A stretch of DNA of 32,500 nucleotides, taken from Lishizhenia tianjinensis (lineage in GTDB: Bacteria; Bacteroidota; Bacteroidia; Flavobacteriales_D; Crocinitomicaceae). Position numbers and translations under genes: made by a program. The DNA is taken from positions 1 to 32,500 of the forward strand of contig CAMDLY010000029.1 in assembly GCA_945902115.1 (NCBI GenBank), written 5' to 3'. Positions 16,002 to 24,132 of this stretch are shown piece after piece; the first letter of the stretch is position 1; each line of letters opens with the position of its first letter. Under the pieces are notes generated by a model. The model searched no databases. It saw only the letters and a list, made by a program, of their open reading frames with translations, and was not told the origin of the DNA.

Positions 16002-16660
16002 TTGAACTTAGACTTTTTGATGCGGTAATTTTTGATATGGATGGTGTGCTTATCGACTCAGAGCCCCTATGGAAAGTTGCGATGGAAGAGGTCTTTCAGC
16101 AATTAGGTTCTAATTTAACTAAGAAGGATTTTGAAAAAACAGTTGGGTTGCGGATTGATGAGGTAATTGGCTTTTGGAATAAACAAGAAAATTGGGGAAT
16201 TACTGATTTATTAGGTGTCGAAAATCGCATATTAAATAAAATGGTTCAACTGATTGAAGAAAATCCCTATCCACTGCCTGGTGTCATAGAAACTTTGAAC
16301 TTCTTAAAAGATACGCACCTAAAAATTGGTCTTGCCACATCTTCCTCCACGCGGTTAATTGACGCTGTCTTGCACAACATTGGCATTGCTAGTCTTTTTG
16401 ATTTTGTGCATTCTGCGGAACATGAGGAATTTGGGAAACCTCATCCAGCGGTTTATATTCATGTTGCAAAAGTACTTAACGTTCCTCCTCAAAGGTGTCT
16501 GGTAATTGAAGACTCATACAATGGAGTCATAGCCGGTTTGGCTGCTAAAATGAAAGTAGTATGTATCCCTGAAAAAACACACGAGCCAAATCCGAAATTA
16601 GCTCTAGCGGATTACATGTTTCATGATATGACAGATTTAAAAAAAAACATTCAAAAATAA
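15998..16660 (+). CDS. HAD-superfamily sugar-phosphate phosphatase/beta-phosphoglucomutase-like protein
   Basis: A 220-residue cytoplasmic hydrolase. Motif I is FDMDG (nucleophile D13, acid/base D15), followed by VLIDSEPLW. A helical cap follows. Motif II is ATSSS, motif III is the lysine of GKPHP, and motif IV is VIEDSYNG. This combination is the YniC/HxpB (2-deoxyglucose-6-phosphatase) and beta-phosphoglucomutase branch; the exact substrate cannot be read from the sequence. The GTG at 15998 is preferred because it overlaps the preceding TGA by 4 nt (GTGA). A TTG at 15989 is the alternative. It is the last gene of its run. Confidence 0.85.
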   Translation: MIELRLFDAVIFDMDGVLIDSEPLWKVAMEEVFQQLGSNLTKKDFEKTVGLRIDEVIGFWNKQENWGITDLLGVENRILNKMVQLIEENPYPLPGVIETLNFLKDTHLKIGLATSSSTRLIDAVLHNIGIASLFDFVHSAEHEEFGKPHPAVYIHVAKVLNVPPQRCLVIEDSYNGVIAGLAAKMKVVCIPEKTHEPNPKLALADYMFHDMTDLKKNIQK

Positions 16661-16674
16661 TTTTTTAGTAATAG

Positions 16675-16702
16675 AATAGTTAAATTTAGAACCTAAACTA
16701 TT
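16675..16702. promoter_or_regulatory. Promoter-like box inside a 7-bp inverted repeat upstream of the M43 protease
   Basis: AATAGTT (16675-16681) and AACTATT (16696-16702) form a perfect inverted repeat. It encloses TAAATTTA (16681-16688), one mismatch from TAnnTTTG and 20 nt before the ATG at 16709. This could be an operator over a promoter. It is not T-run-associated, so a terminator is unlikely. Confidence 0.25.
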
Positions 16703-16708
16703 GCTAGA

Positions 16709-19072
16709 ATGAAAATAATTCTCCTCGTTTTGGGTATGCTACCCATTTTTTCCATTGCCCAAAGAAATTGCCATACTATGGAAAACCTTAATCTGTTGCT
16801 TCAAGAAGACGAACATTATCTCGAAAGATTGGAAAAGTTAGAACAATTTACACAACATGCTATTTCAAGCGGAAAGGTCAACCAAAACAAGGCTGTAATT
16901 ACGATTCCTGTGGTAGTTCATGTTGTTTACAACACGTCATCGCAGAATATTTCAGACGCTCAAATTCAGTCGCAACTGAATGTGCTTAATCAGGATTTTA
17001 GAAAATTAAATTCAGATGTTAATTTAGTCCCATCAACTTTTACAAGTTTAGTTGCAGATGCTGAAATAAACTTCTGCTTAGCAAACAGAGATCCAGCAGG
17101 AAATGCTACGTCAGGAATTCTGCGTGTTCAGACAAGCCAAACTTCCTTTTCAACGAATGACGGTGTAAAGTACGCTTCCTCTGGTGGAAGCAATGCTTGG
17201 CCAACTAATCAGTATTTGAATATCTGGGTTTGTAATATGAGTGGAGGGATATTGGGATATGCTCAATTTCCAAGTGGAGTAGCATCAAGTGATGGTGTAG
17301 TAATTGGGTATACTTGTTTCGGGACGACCGGGACTGCCCAAGCGCCGTTTAATAAGGGTAGAACGGCCACCCACGAGGTAGGACATTGGTTAAACTTGCG
17401 TCATATATGGGGTGATGCAACCTGTGGAAATGATTTAGTTTCGGATACTCCGGTGCACAATACCTCAAACTATGGTTGTCCTTCTCACCCTCGATCGAAT
17501 TCTTGTGGCACATCCGCAGAAATGTTCATGAATTACATGGATTACGTCAATGATGCGTGTATGCAGATGTTTTCTAATGGTCAAAAGGCAAGAATGCAAG
17601 CGCTATTCGTTTCTGGAGGTGCACGAGCAAGTCTCGCATCATCTCCAGGTTGTTCTGGCACCTCAGGCGGTGGAACTTCGACACCAGCATATTGTGCAGC
17701 AACAGGAAGTAATACACAATACGAATGGATAGCTAATGTCAAATTCAATACAATTAATAATACCACCACTGGAAGTGGAGGTTATGCAAACTATACTTCT
17801 ATTAGTACCAGCGTCAATAAAGGATCCGCTTATATAATCACTCTAACACCTACTTTTTCAGGGCAGCTGTATACAGAATATTTCAACGTATATATTGATT
17901 ACAATGGCGATCTAGATTTTGCTGATGCTGGGGAATTAGTATACGCTTCTCCTGGCACAACTTCTTTGGTAAATGCCACAATCACAATTCCAACGACTGC
18001 AATTACAGGCAACGTTAGAATGCGAGTTATGATGAAGGATGGAGCAATAACGAGCCCCTGCGAGTCATTTACATACGGAGAAGTTGAGGATTATACTCTT
18101 TCTATTCAGTCTGGAACCTCCGGTACAACATGCGCTGCTCCAAGTGGTTTAGCTGCGTCTGCAATAGGAACAACTGGTGCTACCTTATCTTGGACCGCAA
18201 TTACTGGTGCCTCAAATTATACTTTACAGTACAAAAAATCAACTTCAACCTCGTGGACATCCGTTTCAACGGCTAATACCTCCCTTGCTTTAAGTGGATT
18301 AAGTTCATCTACAACATATAATTGGCAGGTAAGAACGAATTGTTCAACTGGAAGTAGTGCGTACATAGTGGGTGCGAATTTCACAACACAAGCCACAATT
18401 ACAAGTTCATGTACAGATATCTACGAATCAAATAATTCTCTTTCTGCCGCAAAGACAATTTCGGTAAACACTAATATATCTGCGTTATTAAGTTCAAGTA
18501 CTGATGTGGATTGGTTCAAGTTTTCAAATTCGTCAACGGCGAAAAATATTCGCGTTACCTTATCAAATTTGCCAGCTGACTATGATTTGAGATTATATAA
18601 CAGTGCAGGAACCTTACTTTCGACTTCAGCAAATGGTGGAAATGCAGTGGAGCAAATAAAATATAATAATGCTCCTGTGGGGACCTATTACATTCGTGTT
18701 TATGGATATAATGGGGTATTCAATTCGACGGCATGTTACACGCTGCGGGCTGACATAGCAAGTACAGCCTTTAAGCAACAGGAAGGGGCCGATGAGTTTA
18801 GTTCGCTCAATGAAAGTGTACTTGAGTTATTTCCTAATCCAACCAATGATGGTCTTTTTTATGTCACTATGGATAATGAAGATGTTGGAATTGGGCTAGT
18901 AACGTTAACTGATGCTTCGGGAAAAGTGATTCAAAAATTGCCAATCACAAAAGATGAGCAGTTTTTCAAGACGGTTTTAGATGTCAATGCTAATGGGTCA
19001 GGATGTTATTTTGTCACCATCGAATTAAACGGAAATAGGTCGACGAAACGAGTCGTTTTCACTGGACAATAA
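16709..19072 (+). CDS. Secreted M43 (pappalysin-like) metalloprotease with GEVED, FN3, PPC and T9SS sorting domains
   Basis: A 787-residue exported protease. Signal peptide 1-17 (ends SIAQ). A propeptide-like region (about 20-60) leads to the catalytic domain, with zinc motif HEVGHWLNLRH (222-232) and Met-turn NYMDY (M276), diagnostic of family M43. Then come a GEVED domain (about 327-465, motif at 456-460), a fibronectin type III domain (474-560), a pre-peptidase C-terminal domain (about 568-682, with STDVDWFKFS and GTYYIRVYGY), and a type A T9SS sorting domain (704-787, with LFPNPTNDGLF). The protein should be translocated by Sec, moved across the outer membrane by T9SS, and released or anchored after removal of the tail. 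It is monocistronic, with a strong terminator 17 nt past its stop. Confidence 0.93.
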   Translation: MKIILLVLGMLPIFSIAQRNCHTMENLNLLLQEDEHYLERLEKLEQFTQHAISSGKVNQNKAVITIPVVVHVVYNTSSQNISDAQIQSQLNVLNQDFRKLNSDVNLVPSTFTSLVADAEINFCLANRDPAGNATSGILRVQTSQTSFSTNDGVKYASSGGSNAWPTNQYLNIWVCNMSGGILGYAQFPSGVASSDGVVIGYTCFGTTGTAQAPFNKGRTATHEVGHWLNLRHIWGDATCGNDLVSDTPVHNTSNYGCPSHPRSNSCGTSAEMFMNYMDYVNDACMQMFSNGQKARMQALFVSGGARASLASSPGCSGTSGGGTSTPAYCAATGSNTQYEWIANVKFNTINNTTTGSGGYANYTSISTSVNKGSAYIITLTPTFSGQLYTEYFNVYIDYNGDLDFADAGELVYASPGTTSLVNATITIPTTAITGNVRMRVMMKDGAITSPCESFTYGEVEDYTLSIQSGTSGTTCAAPSGLAASAIGTTGATLSWTAITGASNYTLQYKKSTSTSWTSVSTANTSLALSGLSSSTTYNWQVRTNCSTGSSAYIVGANFTTQATITSSCTDIYESNNSLSAAKTISVNTNISALLSSSTDVDWFKFSNSSTAKNIRVTLSNLPADYDLRLYNSAGTLLSTSANGGNAVEQIKYNNAPVGTYYIRVYGYNGVFNSTACYTLRADIASTAFKQQEGADEFSSLNESVLELFPNPTNDGLFYVTMDNEDVGIGLVTLTDASGKVIQKLPITKDEQFFKTVLDVNANGSGCYFVTIELNGNRSTKRVVFTGQ

Positions 19073-19088
19073 TCTATTCGTACATTTT

Positions 19089-19125
19089 AAAAGGGACGGG
19101 ATAATTCTCGTCTCTTTTGTTTTTT
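19089..19125 (+). terminator. Intrinsic terminator of the M43 protease gene
   Basis: A 13-bp stem, including two G-T pairs, joins 19089-19101 to 19106-19118 around a TAAT loop. It is followed by G and six T (19120-19125). It closes the protease gene just before the ruvB promoter. Confidence 0.9.
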
Positions 19126-19141
19126 GTCTATATTTCATTTG

Positions 19142-19149
19142 TAACTTTG
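19142..19149 (+). promoter_or_regulatory. -7 box 4 nt before the ruvB start codon
   Basis: TAACTTTG matches TAnnTTTG exactly and is followed by TTTA and the ATG at 19154. TTTG motifs at 19116-19119 and 19123-19126, inside the preceding terminator, are possible -33 elements (22 and 15 nt spacers). Confidence 0.6.
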
Positions 19150-19153
19150 TTTA

Positions 19154-20182
19154 ATGTCAGAAGAAGATTCATTCGACTATCGTGAACATGCAGCACAATC
19201 CGGAGATCAAGAACTGGACAAGGTGCTGCGTCCTAAATCGTTGAAAGATTTTGCCGGCCAGCCGAATATTGTAGAGAATTTAGAAATATTTGTTCAGGCG
19301 GCGAAGTTGAGAAAAGAACCTTTGGACCACGTGCTTCTACACGGACCTCCCGGACTAGGTAAAACTACCCTAGCGAATATTATCGCCAATGAGATGGGGG
19401 TTGGTTTTAAGGTGACTAGTGGTCCCGTATTGGATAAGCCGGGGGATCTCGCTGGCTTACTCACCAACCTTAGTGAGGGCGACGTGCTATTCATAGATGA
19501 AATACACCGATTGAGTCCCGTTGTTGAGGAATATCTGTATTCAGCAATGGAAGATTACGTCATTGACATATTACTAGACTCTGGTCCCAATGCACGTACT
19601 ATTCAAATTAATTTAAGTCCATTTACCTTAATTGGCGCTACTACGCGCTCTGGTCTTTTAACGGCTCCATTGAGGGCTCGTTTCGGGATTAATTCAAGAT
19701 TAGAATATTACGATGCAGAAACGTTAACAGCTATTGTAGAACGATCATCATCCTTACTTGCTATTCACATTGACGATGATGCAGCTTTTAAAATTGCAAG
19801 TAGATCAAGAGGCACTCCGCGAATTGCAAATGCTTTATTGAGGCGAGTGCGAGATTTCGCTCAAATTAAAGGTTCCGGAAAGATTGACGATAACATTGCG
19901 GAAATTGCGCTGAAAGCCCTTAATGTTGACTCCTATGGATTAGACGAAATGGATATCCGTTTATTAAGTACAATGATAGATAAATTTCAAGGTGGACCTG
20001 TGGGACTAACAACTATTGCCACTGCCATTGGAGAAAATGCTGGAACATTGGAAGAGGTGTATGAACCTTTTTTAATCCAAGAGGGTTTTTTAATGCGTAC
20101 TCCAAGAGGTAGAAAGGTAACCGAAAAAGCATATAAACATTTGGGTAAAGATTCTGGTTGGGTTCAGGGTGGACTGTTTTAG
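19154..20182 (+). CDS. ruvB: Holliday junction branch-migration ATPase RuvB
   Basis: RuvB is the hexameric AAA+ motor that, with RuvA, drives branch migration of Holliday junctions in recombination repair. The 342-residue protein matches the family length. Walker A is GPPGLGKT (64-71), Walker [10 protein letters not shown] (112-120) and sensor 1 IGATTRSG. The arginine-finger region LRARFGI follows, and the C-terminal winged helix contains [10 protein letters not shown] and RTPRGR. RuvA and RuvC are not in the window. Two nucleotides separate its stop from the queG ATG, so the two genes are co-transcribed. Confidence 0.98.
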   Translation: MSEEDSFDYREHAAQSGDQELDKVLRPKSLKDFAGQPNIVENLEIFVQAAKLRKEPLDHVLLHGPPGLGKTTLANIIANEMGVGFKVTSGPVLDKPGDLAGLLTNLSEGDVLFIDEIHRLSPVVEEYLYSAMEDYVIDILLDSGPNARTIQINLSPFTLIGATTRSGLLTAPLRARFGINSRLEYYDAETLTAIVERSSSLLAIHIDDDAAFKIASRSRGTPRIANALLRRVRDFAQIKGSGKIDDNIAEIALKALNVDSYGLDEMDIRLLSTMIDKFQGGPVGLTTIATAIGENAGTLEEVYEPFLIQEGFLMRTPRGRKVTEKAYKHLGKDSGWVQGGLF

Positions 20183-20184
20183 TC

Positions 20185-21111
20185 ATGCAAGACATCAAGC
20201 AATTCATAAAAGAAAAAGCAAATTCACTAGGATTTTTTTATTGTGGCTTTTCGGAGGCAACTTTTCTCGAAGATGAAGCTAGGCATTTAGAGTTATGGTT
20301 GAATAAAAACTACCATGGAAAGATGTCATACATGGAAAATCATTTCGATAAGAGGTTAGACCCGAGATTGCTTGTTGAGGATGCTAAAACAGTCATTTCT
20401 TTATTACTTAATTATTCACCTCAAGAAAAACAATGTTCTTCAGATCCCACAACGCCCAAAATTTCGAGTTATGCTTATGGCGAAGACTACCATTCGGTCA
20501 TTAAAGACAAATTGCGTGCATTATTGGCTGAAATTAAGATGAATTTTGGTGACATTCACGGAAGAGCATTTGTCGACTCAGCACCTGTCATGGACAAGGC
20601 TTGGGCAAAAAAGTCAGGCTTGGGATGGATTGGAAAAAACAGTAATTTAATTCATCCACGAGAAGGAAGTTTTTTTTTCATCGCAGAATTAATTGTAGAT
20701 ATCAAAATCGCTCCTGACGGACCAATCAAAGATTATTGTGGTACCTGCACCCGTTGTATCGATGCTTGCCCAACTGATGCCATAGTATCACCCTACGTGG
20801 TGCAAGGAGATAAATGTATTTCTTACCTGACAATTGAGTTAAAAGATGAAATTATACCGAGTGAATTTAAAGGTAAAATGGAAAATTGGGCTTTTGGTTG
20901 TGATATTTGTCAAGATGTTTGCCCTTGGAACAGATTTTCTAAACCGCATAACGAGTCTCGTTTTATGCCAAAAGAAAAAATACTCAACTTAACTACCTTG
21001 GAATGGGAACAGCTTAACGAAGAAATGTTCAATGAACTTTTTAAGTTAAGTGCTGTTAAACGAACGAAGTATAAAGGTTTAAAAAGAAACATTCAATTTA
21101 TTACTTCATAG
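20185..21111 (+). CDS. queG: Epoxyqueuosine reductase QueG
   Basis: QueG reduces epoxyqueuosine to queuosine in the wobble position of GUN-decoding tRNAs, using cobalamin and two 4Fe-4S clusters. The 308-residue protein has [20 protein letters not shown] with the presumed catalytic D131. The first cluster motif is [12 protein letters not shown] (C185, C188, C191, C195). The second uses C239, C242 and C246 ([12 protein letters not shown]), with C211 nearby. The ATG at 20185, 2 nt after ruvB, is chosen. An in-frame start at 20158 lies inside ruvB and would add nine residues with no family counterpart. The length is a little below QueG proteins with C-terminal HEAT repeats, as in many Bacteroidota. 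Confidence 0.96.
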   Translation: MQDIKQFIKEKANSLGFFYCGFSEATFLEDEARHLELWLNKNYHGKMSYMENHFDKRLDPRLLVEDAKTVISLLLNYSPQEKQCSSDPTTPKISSYAYGEDYHSVIKDKLRALLAEIKMNFGDIHGRAFVDSAPVMDKAWAKKSGLGWIGKNSNLIHPREGSFFFIAELIVDIKIAPDGPIKDYCGTCTRCIDACPTDAIVSPYVVQGDKCISYLTIELKDEIIPSEFKGKMENWAFGCDICQDVCPWNRFSKPHNESRFMPKEKILNLTTLEWEQLNEEMFNELFKLSAVKRTKYKGLKRNIQFITS

Positions 21112-21123
21112 TAACATTGTGTC

Positions 21124-21131
21124 TAAATTTG
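21124..21131 (+). promoter_or_regulatory. -7 box for the small protein-KMO unit
   Basis: TAAATTTG is an exact TAnnTTTG match. It is followed by CAAC and the ATG at 21136 (4-nt gap). It gives the following three genes a start of transcription separate from ruvB-queG. Confidence 0.5.
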
Positions 21132-21135
21132 CAAC

Positions 21136-21345
21136 ATGATAATGCAAGATTTGATTGAAGTAAAATATTCTGGACAAGTTGATCATACAATGGATTATGC
21201 GAAAGTGGCTGTACAAACAATAGCCGTATTAATGGGTGGTTTTGTTATATGGCGCTCTGTTTTAGCTTATCAGCGAAGACAAATTAGTTCACGACGCAGT
21301 AATTCATATTTTGAAACAAAATATTCTAAGCATTGGAAAAAATAA
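21136..21345 (+). CDS. Small single-pass membrane protein upstream of KMO
   Basis: A 69-residue protein with one hydrophobic segment (about residues 24-44, VAVQTIAVLMGGFVIWRSVL) followed by a very basic, polar tail (RRQISSRRSN...KHWKK). The positive-inside rule places the tail in the cytoplasm. Translation may start at the second Met (21142). The start at 21136 sits 4 nt after a promoter box. The gap to the KMO ATG is 5 nt. I do not recognise the family. It might anchor or regulate KMO, but only gene position supports this. Confidence 0.6.
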   Translation: MIMQDLIEVKYSGQVDHTMDYAKVAVQTIAVLMGGFVIWRSVLAYQRRQISSRRSNSYFETKYSKHWKK

Positions 21346-21350
21346 ACTCT

Positions 21351-22718
21351 ATGGAAAACAACAAAGAAGCAATAATTATTGGTGCAGGATTAGTGGGGTC
21401 TCTTTGGGCCGTTTATCTGTCAAAGGCAGGATATAATGTCACCATATACGAGCGTCGAAGCGACATTCGTAAAGCCGAAATATCTGCAGGGAAGTCAATT
21501 AATTTGGCTCTGTCCGTTAGGGGGTGGACAGCATTAGATGCTGTTGGTGTAGGGGATGAAATTAGAAAAATAGCTATTCCCATGTATGGTAGACTGATGC
21601 ATGATATTGAAGGGAACTTGACGTATCAGCAATACGGTAAGGAAGGACAGGCAATTTTTTCTGTTTCTAGAGGCAAGATTAATGCAAAAATGATGGATAT
21701 TGCCGAAAATGTTGGAAATGCTACCATTCATTACAACCATGAATGTAAGCGTGTTGACTTGGAGAAAGGGATAATCTATCTCACCAATACGATAACCGGC
21801 GAGGAAGTAGTGAAAAGTGCACCTATTATTTTTGCTGCTGACGGTGCTTTCTCAGCCGTGCGCTATAATTCAATGCAAAAGCTCGATAGGTTCCAGTATT
21901 CACAAAATTATATTGCCGATGGCTATAGAGAATTACTACTGCCAGCAAATCCCGATGGATCTTATAAAATGGATAAGAATGCCTTACATATTTGGCCAAG
22001 AGGTCGCTTTATGATGATTGCTTTGGCAAATGAAGATGGTTCGTTTACCTGTACCATGTTTATGCCTCACGAGAATGATGAATTTTCTTTCGATAAATTA
22101 AAAACTAAGGCCGATGTGGATAGATTTTTTCGGACCGTTTTCCCCGATTTCCATCAAATGATGCCAAATGTAGGAGAGGCATGGGAGGATCATCCGTTGT
22201 CGAACTTAGCAATTATACGTTGTTATCCATGGACAAAAGGTAAGGTGGCCTTGATGGGTGATAGTGCTCACGCTACAGTTCCTTTTTATGGACAAGGAAT
22301 GAATGCTGGTTTTGAAGATTGCACGGTGTTAAATAACTTGATGCACAAGCACCAGGAAAACTGGGAAAAGGTATTCGAGGAATATAGTGAAACTAGAAAA
22401 CCAGATGGCGATGCGTTACAAGACCTATCCTTGGATAATTATTACGTTATGAGAGATTATGTGGCTGATCCTGAATTTTTGTTGCGTAAGAAAATAGAAG
22501 CCAAGTTCAGTGACTTGTACCCAAATAAATGGTTGCCGTTGTATTCACAAGTGACCTTCAGTAACATTCCTTACAGTGTAGCTTATAAACAAGGGCAAGT
22601 GCAAAATTCTATTATGGATGAGGTAATGGAGTTACCAAACATTCACTATACTTGGGATTCAGATGAGGTCATGAATGTAATTCTTTCAAGAAGCGAGTCT
22701 TTTAATTTCGATGTATGA
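21351..22718 (+). CDS. kmo: Kynurenine 3-monooxygenase
   Basis: This FAD-dependent enzyme hydroxylates L-kynurenine to 3-hydroxykynurenine with NADPH and O2, in tryptophan breakdown and NAD synthesis. The 455-residue protein has the Rossmann motif GAGLVG (11-16), the KMO signature GKSINLALSVRG (47-58), and the second flavin motif GDSAHATVPFYGQG (303-316) followed by MNAGFEDC. The length equals that of bacterial KMO, without the long hydrophobic C-terminal anchor of mitochondrial enzymes. The ATG at 21351 is chosen; a TTG-initiated extension to 21333 overlaps the upstream gene. No kynureninase, kynurenine formamidase or 3-hydroxyanthranilate dioxygenase gene is in the window. Its stop overlaps the next start by 4 nt (ATGA). 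Confidence 0.93.
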   Translation: MENNKEAIIIGAGLVGSLWAVYLSKAGYNVTIYERRSDIRKAEISAGKSINLALSVRGWTALDAVGVGDEIRKIAIPMYGRLMHDIEGNLTYQQYGKEGQAIFSVSRGKINAKMMDIAENVGNATIHYNHECKRVDLEKGIIYLTNTITGEEVVKSAPIIFAADGAFSAVRYNSMQKLDRFQYSQNYIADGYRELLLPANPDGSYKMDKNALHIWPRGRFMMIALANEDGSFTCTMFMPHENDEFSFDKLKTKADVDRFFRTVFPDFHQMMPNVGEAWEDHPLSNLAIIRCYPWTKGKVALMGDSAHATVPFYGQGMNAGFEDCTVLNNLMHKHQENWEKVFEEYSETRKPDGDALQDLSLDNYYVMRDYVADPEFLLRKKIEAKFSDLYPNKWLPLYSQVTFSNIPYSVAYKQGQVQNSIMDEVMELPNIHYTWDSDEVMNVILSRSESFNFDV

Positions 22719-23599
22719 AAATAATACCGTTACTATTGATACTTTTCCCGAGTATAGGGTTCTCACAAGGGGGCTTTGTCAAAGGTAAAAAAGGAAATGA
22801 TTATATCATTGTCACTAAAAATGGTTACCATTTCGCAGTAGGTCCTACCTACACTTCAACGAAACAAACAATTAGTGGTGAACTAAGTGACAACAGTGGA
22901 TCGAGAGGAACATATTATGTTGACCCAATGGGAAAAGTTGGTTTTTTTGCAGAGGCTGGTTTAGTTCAATTCCCCAGTTGGAAAGGAATTCCGATAAAAC
23001 CTTTAAAGAAAAGTAGAATAATGGATTATTGGGAATTTGCCGTTGGATACCGTCAGGTAGCTGGTGCGGAAGAAACAACTTTACATTACAAAAACGCTCT
23101 AGGAGAAATTTACGATACTGTTTCAGCCTCCGGGAGCTTTCGAAATGGGTTTTTGTATGGTAGAGCTTCGGCACATGCCCTAATTTTTATCGGGAAAAAG
23201 AAAATAGACAAGACGCGGAAGTACTTCATAGATCAAAGTATTGGATTTAATATAGATTATTTGATGTTCCCTAGTGAACAATCATATGACGATGCTTCTT
23301 TTGTTTCGCCGATATCTACACGTTATCATTCGCCGTTAGTTGCGCAATTTCATTACTCTCTAGGATTTGGAATTAGAATTAATCGGGCTTGGATGTGCGT
23401 TCCTGGAGTGCATCTCCCTCTTATTGGAATCTACGAATGGAATAGTTTTAGTCCAAGATTGAATTGGTTTTCTAATGGATATTGGCCAATACAAGCCCAA
23501 ATACGGTTTATAAAATTATTTGAACGGGCACCTAAATGTGGAGCGTACGGGAACCCCACAGACATGGATTTAGACAAAAAATTTAGATTAGGTCAGTAG
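22715..23599 (+). CDS. Secreted, probably outer-membrane protein coupled to KMO
   Basis: A 294-residue protein with a signal peptide (about 1-18, cleavage after GFSQ). The mature part is rich in G, Y, F and alternating strands (YHFAVGPTY, VGFFAEAGLVQFP, WEFAVGYRQVAG, FHYSLGFGIRINR), consistent with a small outer-membrane beta-barrel. It does not end in the usual aromatic residue. The start overlaps the kmo stop by 4 nt, so it is translationally coupled to a cytoplasmic enzyme, an unusual pairing. The 3' end overlaps the convergent gene by 7 nt. I do not recognise a named family. Confidence 0.68.
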   Translation: MKIIPLLLILFPSIGFSQGGFVKGKKGNDYIIVTKNGYHFAVGPTYTSTKQTISGELSDNSGSRGTYYVDPMGKVGFFAEAGLVQFPSWKGIPIKPLKKSRIMDYWEFAVGYRQVAGAEETTLHYKNALGEIYDTVSASGSFRNGFLYGRASAHALIFIGKKKIDKTRKYFIDQSIGFNIDYLMFPSEQSYDDASFVSPISTRYHSPLVAQFHYSLGFGIRINRAWMCVPGVHLPLIGIYEWNSFSPRLNWFSNGYWPIQAQIRFIKLFERAPKCGAYGNPTDMDLDKKFRLGQ

Positions 23600-24129
23600 A
23601 TTTTCCACTTTTTCTTAATGCGTTTTGGAAGTTTCTTTTTAAAACGCTTAATGGTAGATTCACGATCTGAGATATTCACACATTTCAATATATCACGGTA
23701 GACTACTGCATTATTTCTGAAAAACATAAATTCAAAACTTACCGAGGTAGATTCATCCCTGTAGAGTTTATAAATACTAGTCATATTTAAGGCATCCTCA
23801 AAATCATCTATGGAAAGAGATGGTTTGAATGTTCGGTCATATCCCCTAACGTTGATAACGAGGTATGTGTCAAAACCTTTCAATTTTAGTGCCGATTGCA
23901 CACTGTCATCTATCAAAACAAGCGCACTGCCACCTTGCTTAATTATATTTTGAAGGGGGAGTGTTTTGATGCCCACTTGATTGAAAATTTCAGTAACATT
24001 AACTTCAATCGCATAGCGATCCTCGGGTTTGTCAAATTGCCCAATAATGACAGCATTTTTTAAATCGAACTGACCCCATCCAAAAAGTGGTAGTAGCGAT
24101 AATGAAATAAGTAGAAATGCTGTTTTCAT
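23593..24129 (-). CDS. Secreted protein of unknown function downstream of metF
   Basis: A 178-residue protein with a signal peptide (about 1-20, ending FGWGQ). The mature part looks alpha/beta: NAVIIGQFDKPEDRYAIEV, a strand-rich centre (YLVINVRGYDRTF, SVSFEFMFFRNNAVVYRDI), then a strongly basic tail (RFKKKLPKRIKKKWKIY). There is no lipobox and no catalytic motif. The ATG lies 3 nt after the metF stop, so the two are co-transcribed. The pairing of a folate enzyme with an exported basic protein is unexplained. Confidence 0.65.
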   Translation of the reverse strand: MKTAFLLISLSLLPLFGWGQFDLKNAVIIGQFDKPEDRYAIEVNVTEIFNQVGIKTLPLQNIIKQGGSALVLIDDSVQSALKLKGFDTYLVINVRGYDRTFKPSLSIDDFEDALNMTSIYKLYRDESTSVSFEFMFFRNNAVVYRDILKCVNISDRESTIKRFKKKLPKRIKKKWKIY

Positions 24130-24132
24130 AGA

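Noticed and set aside
22872..23174. 100-codon minus-strand ORF
   Set aside because: Opposite strand of the secreted protein that follows kmo, which has a signal peptide and an ATGA overlap. The shadow has neither.
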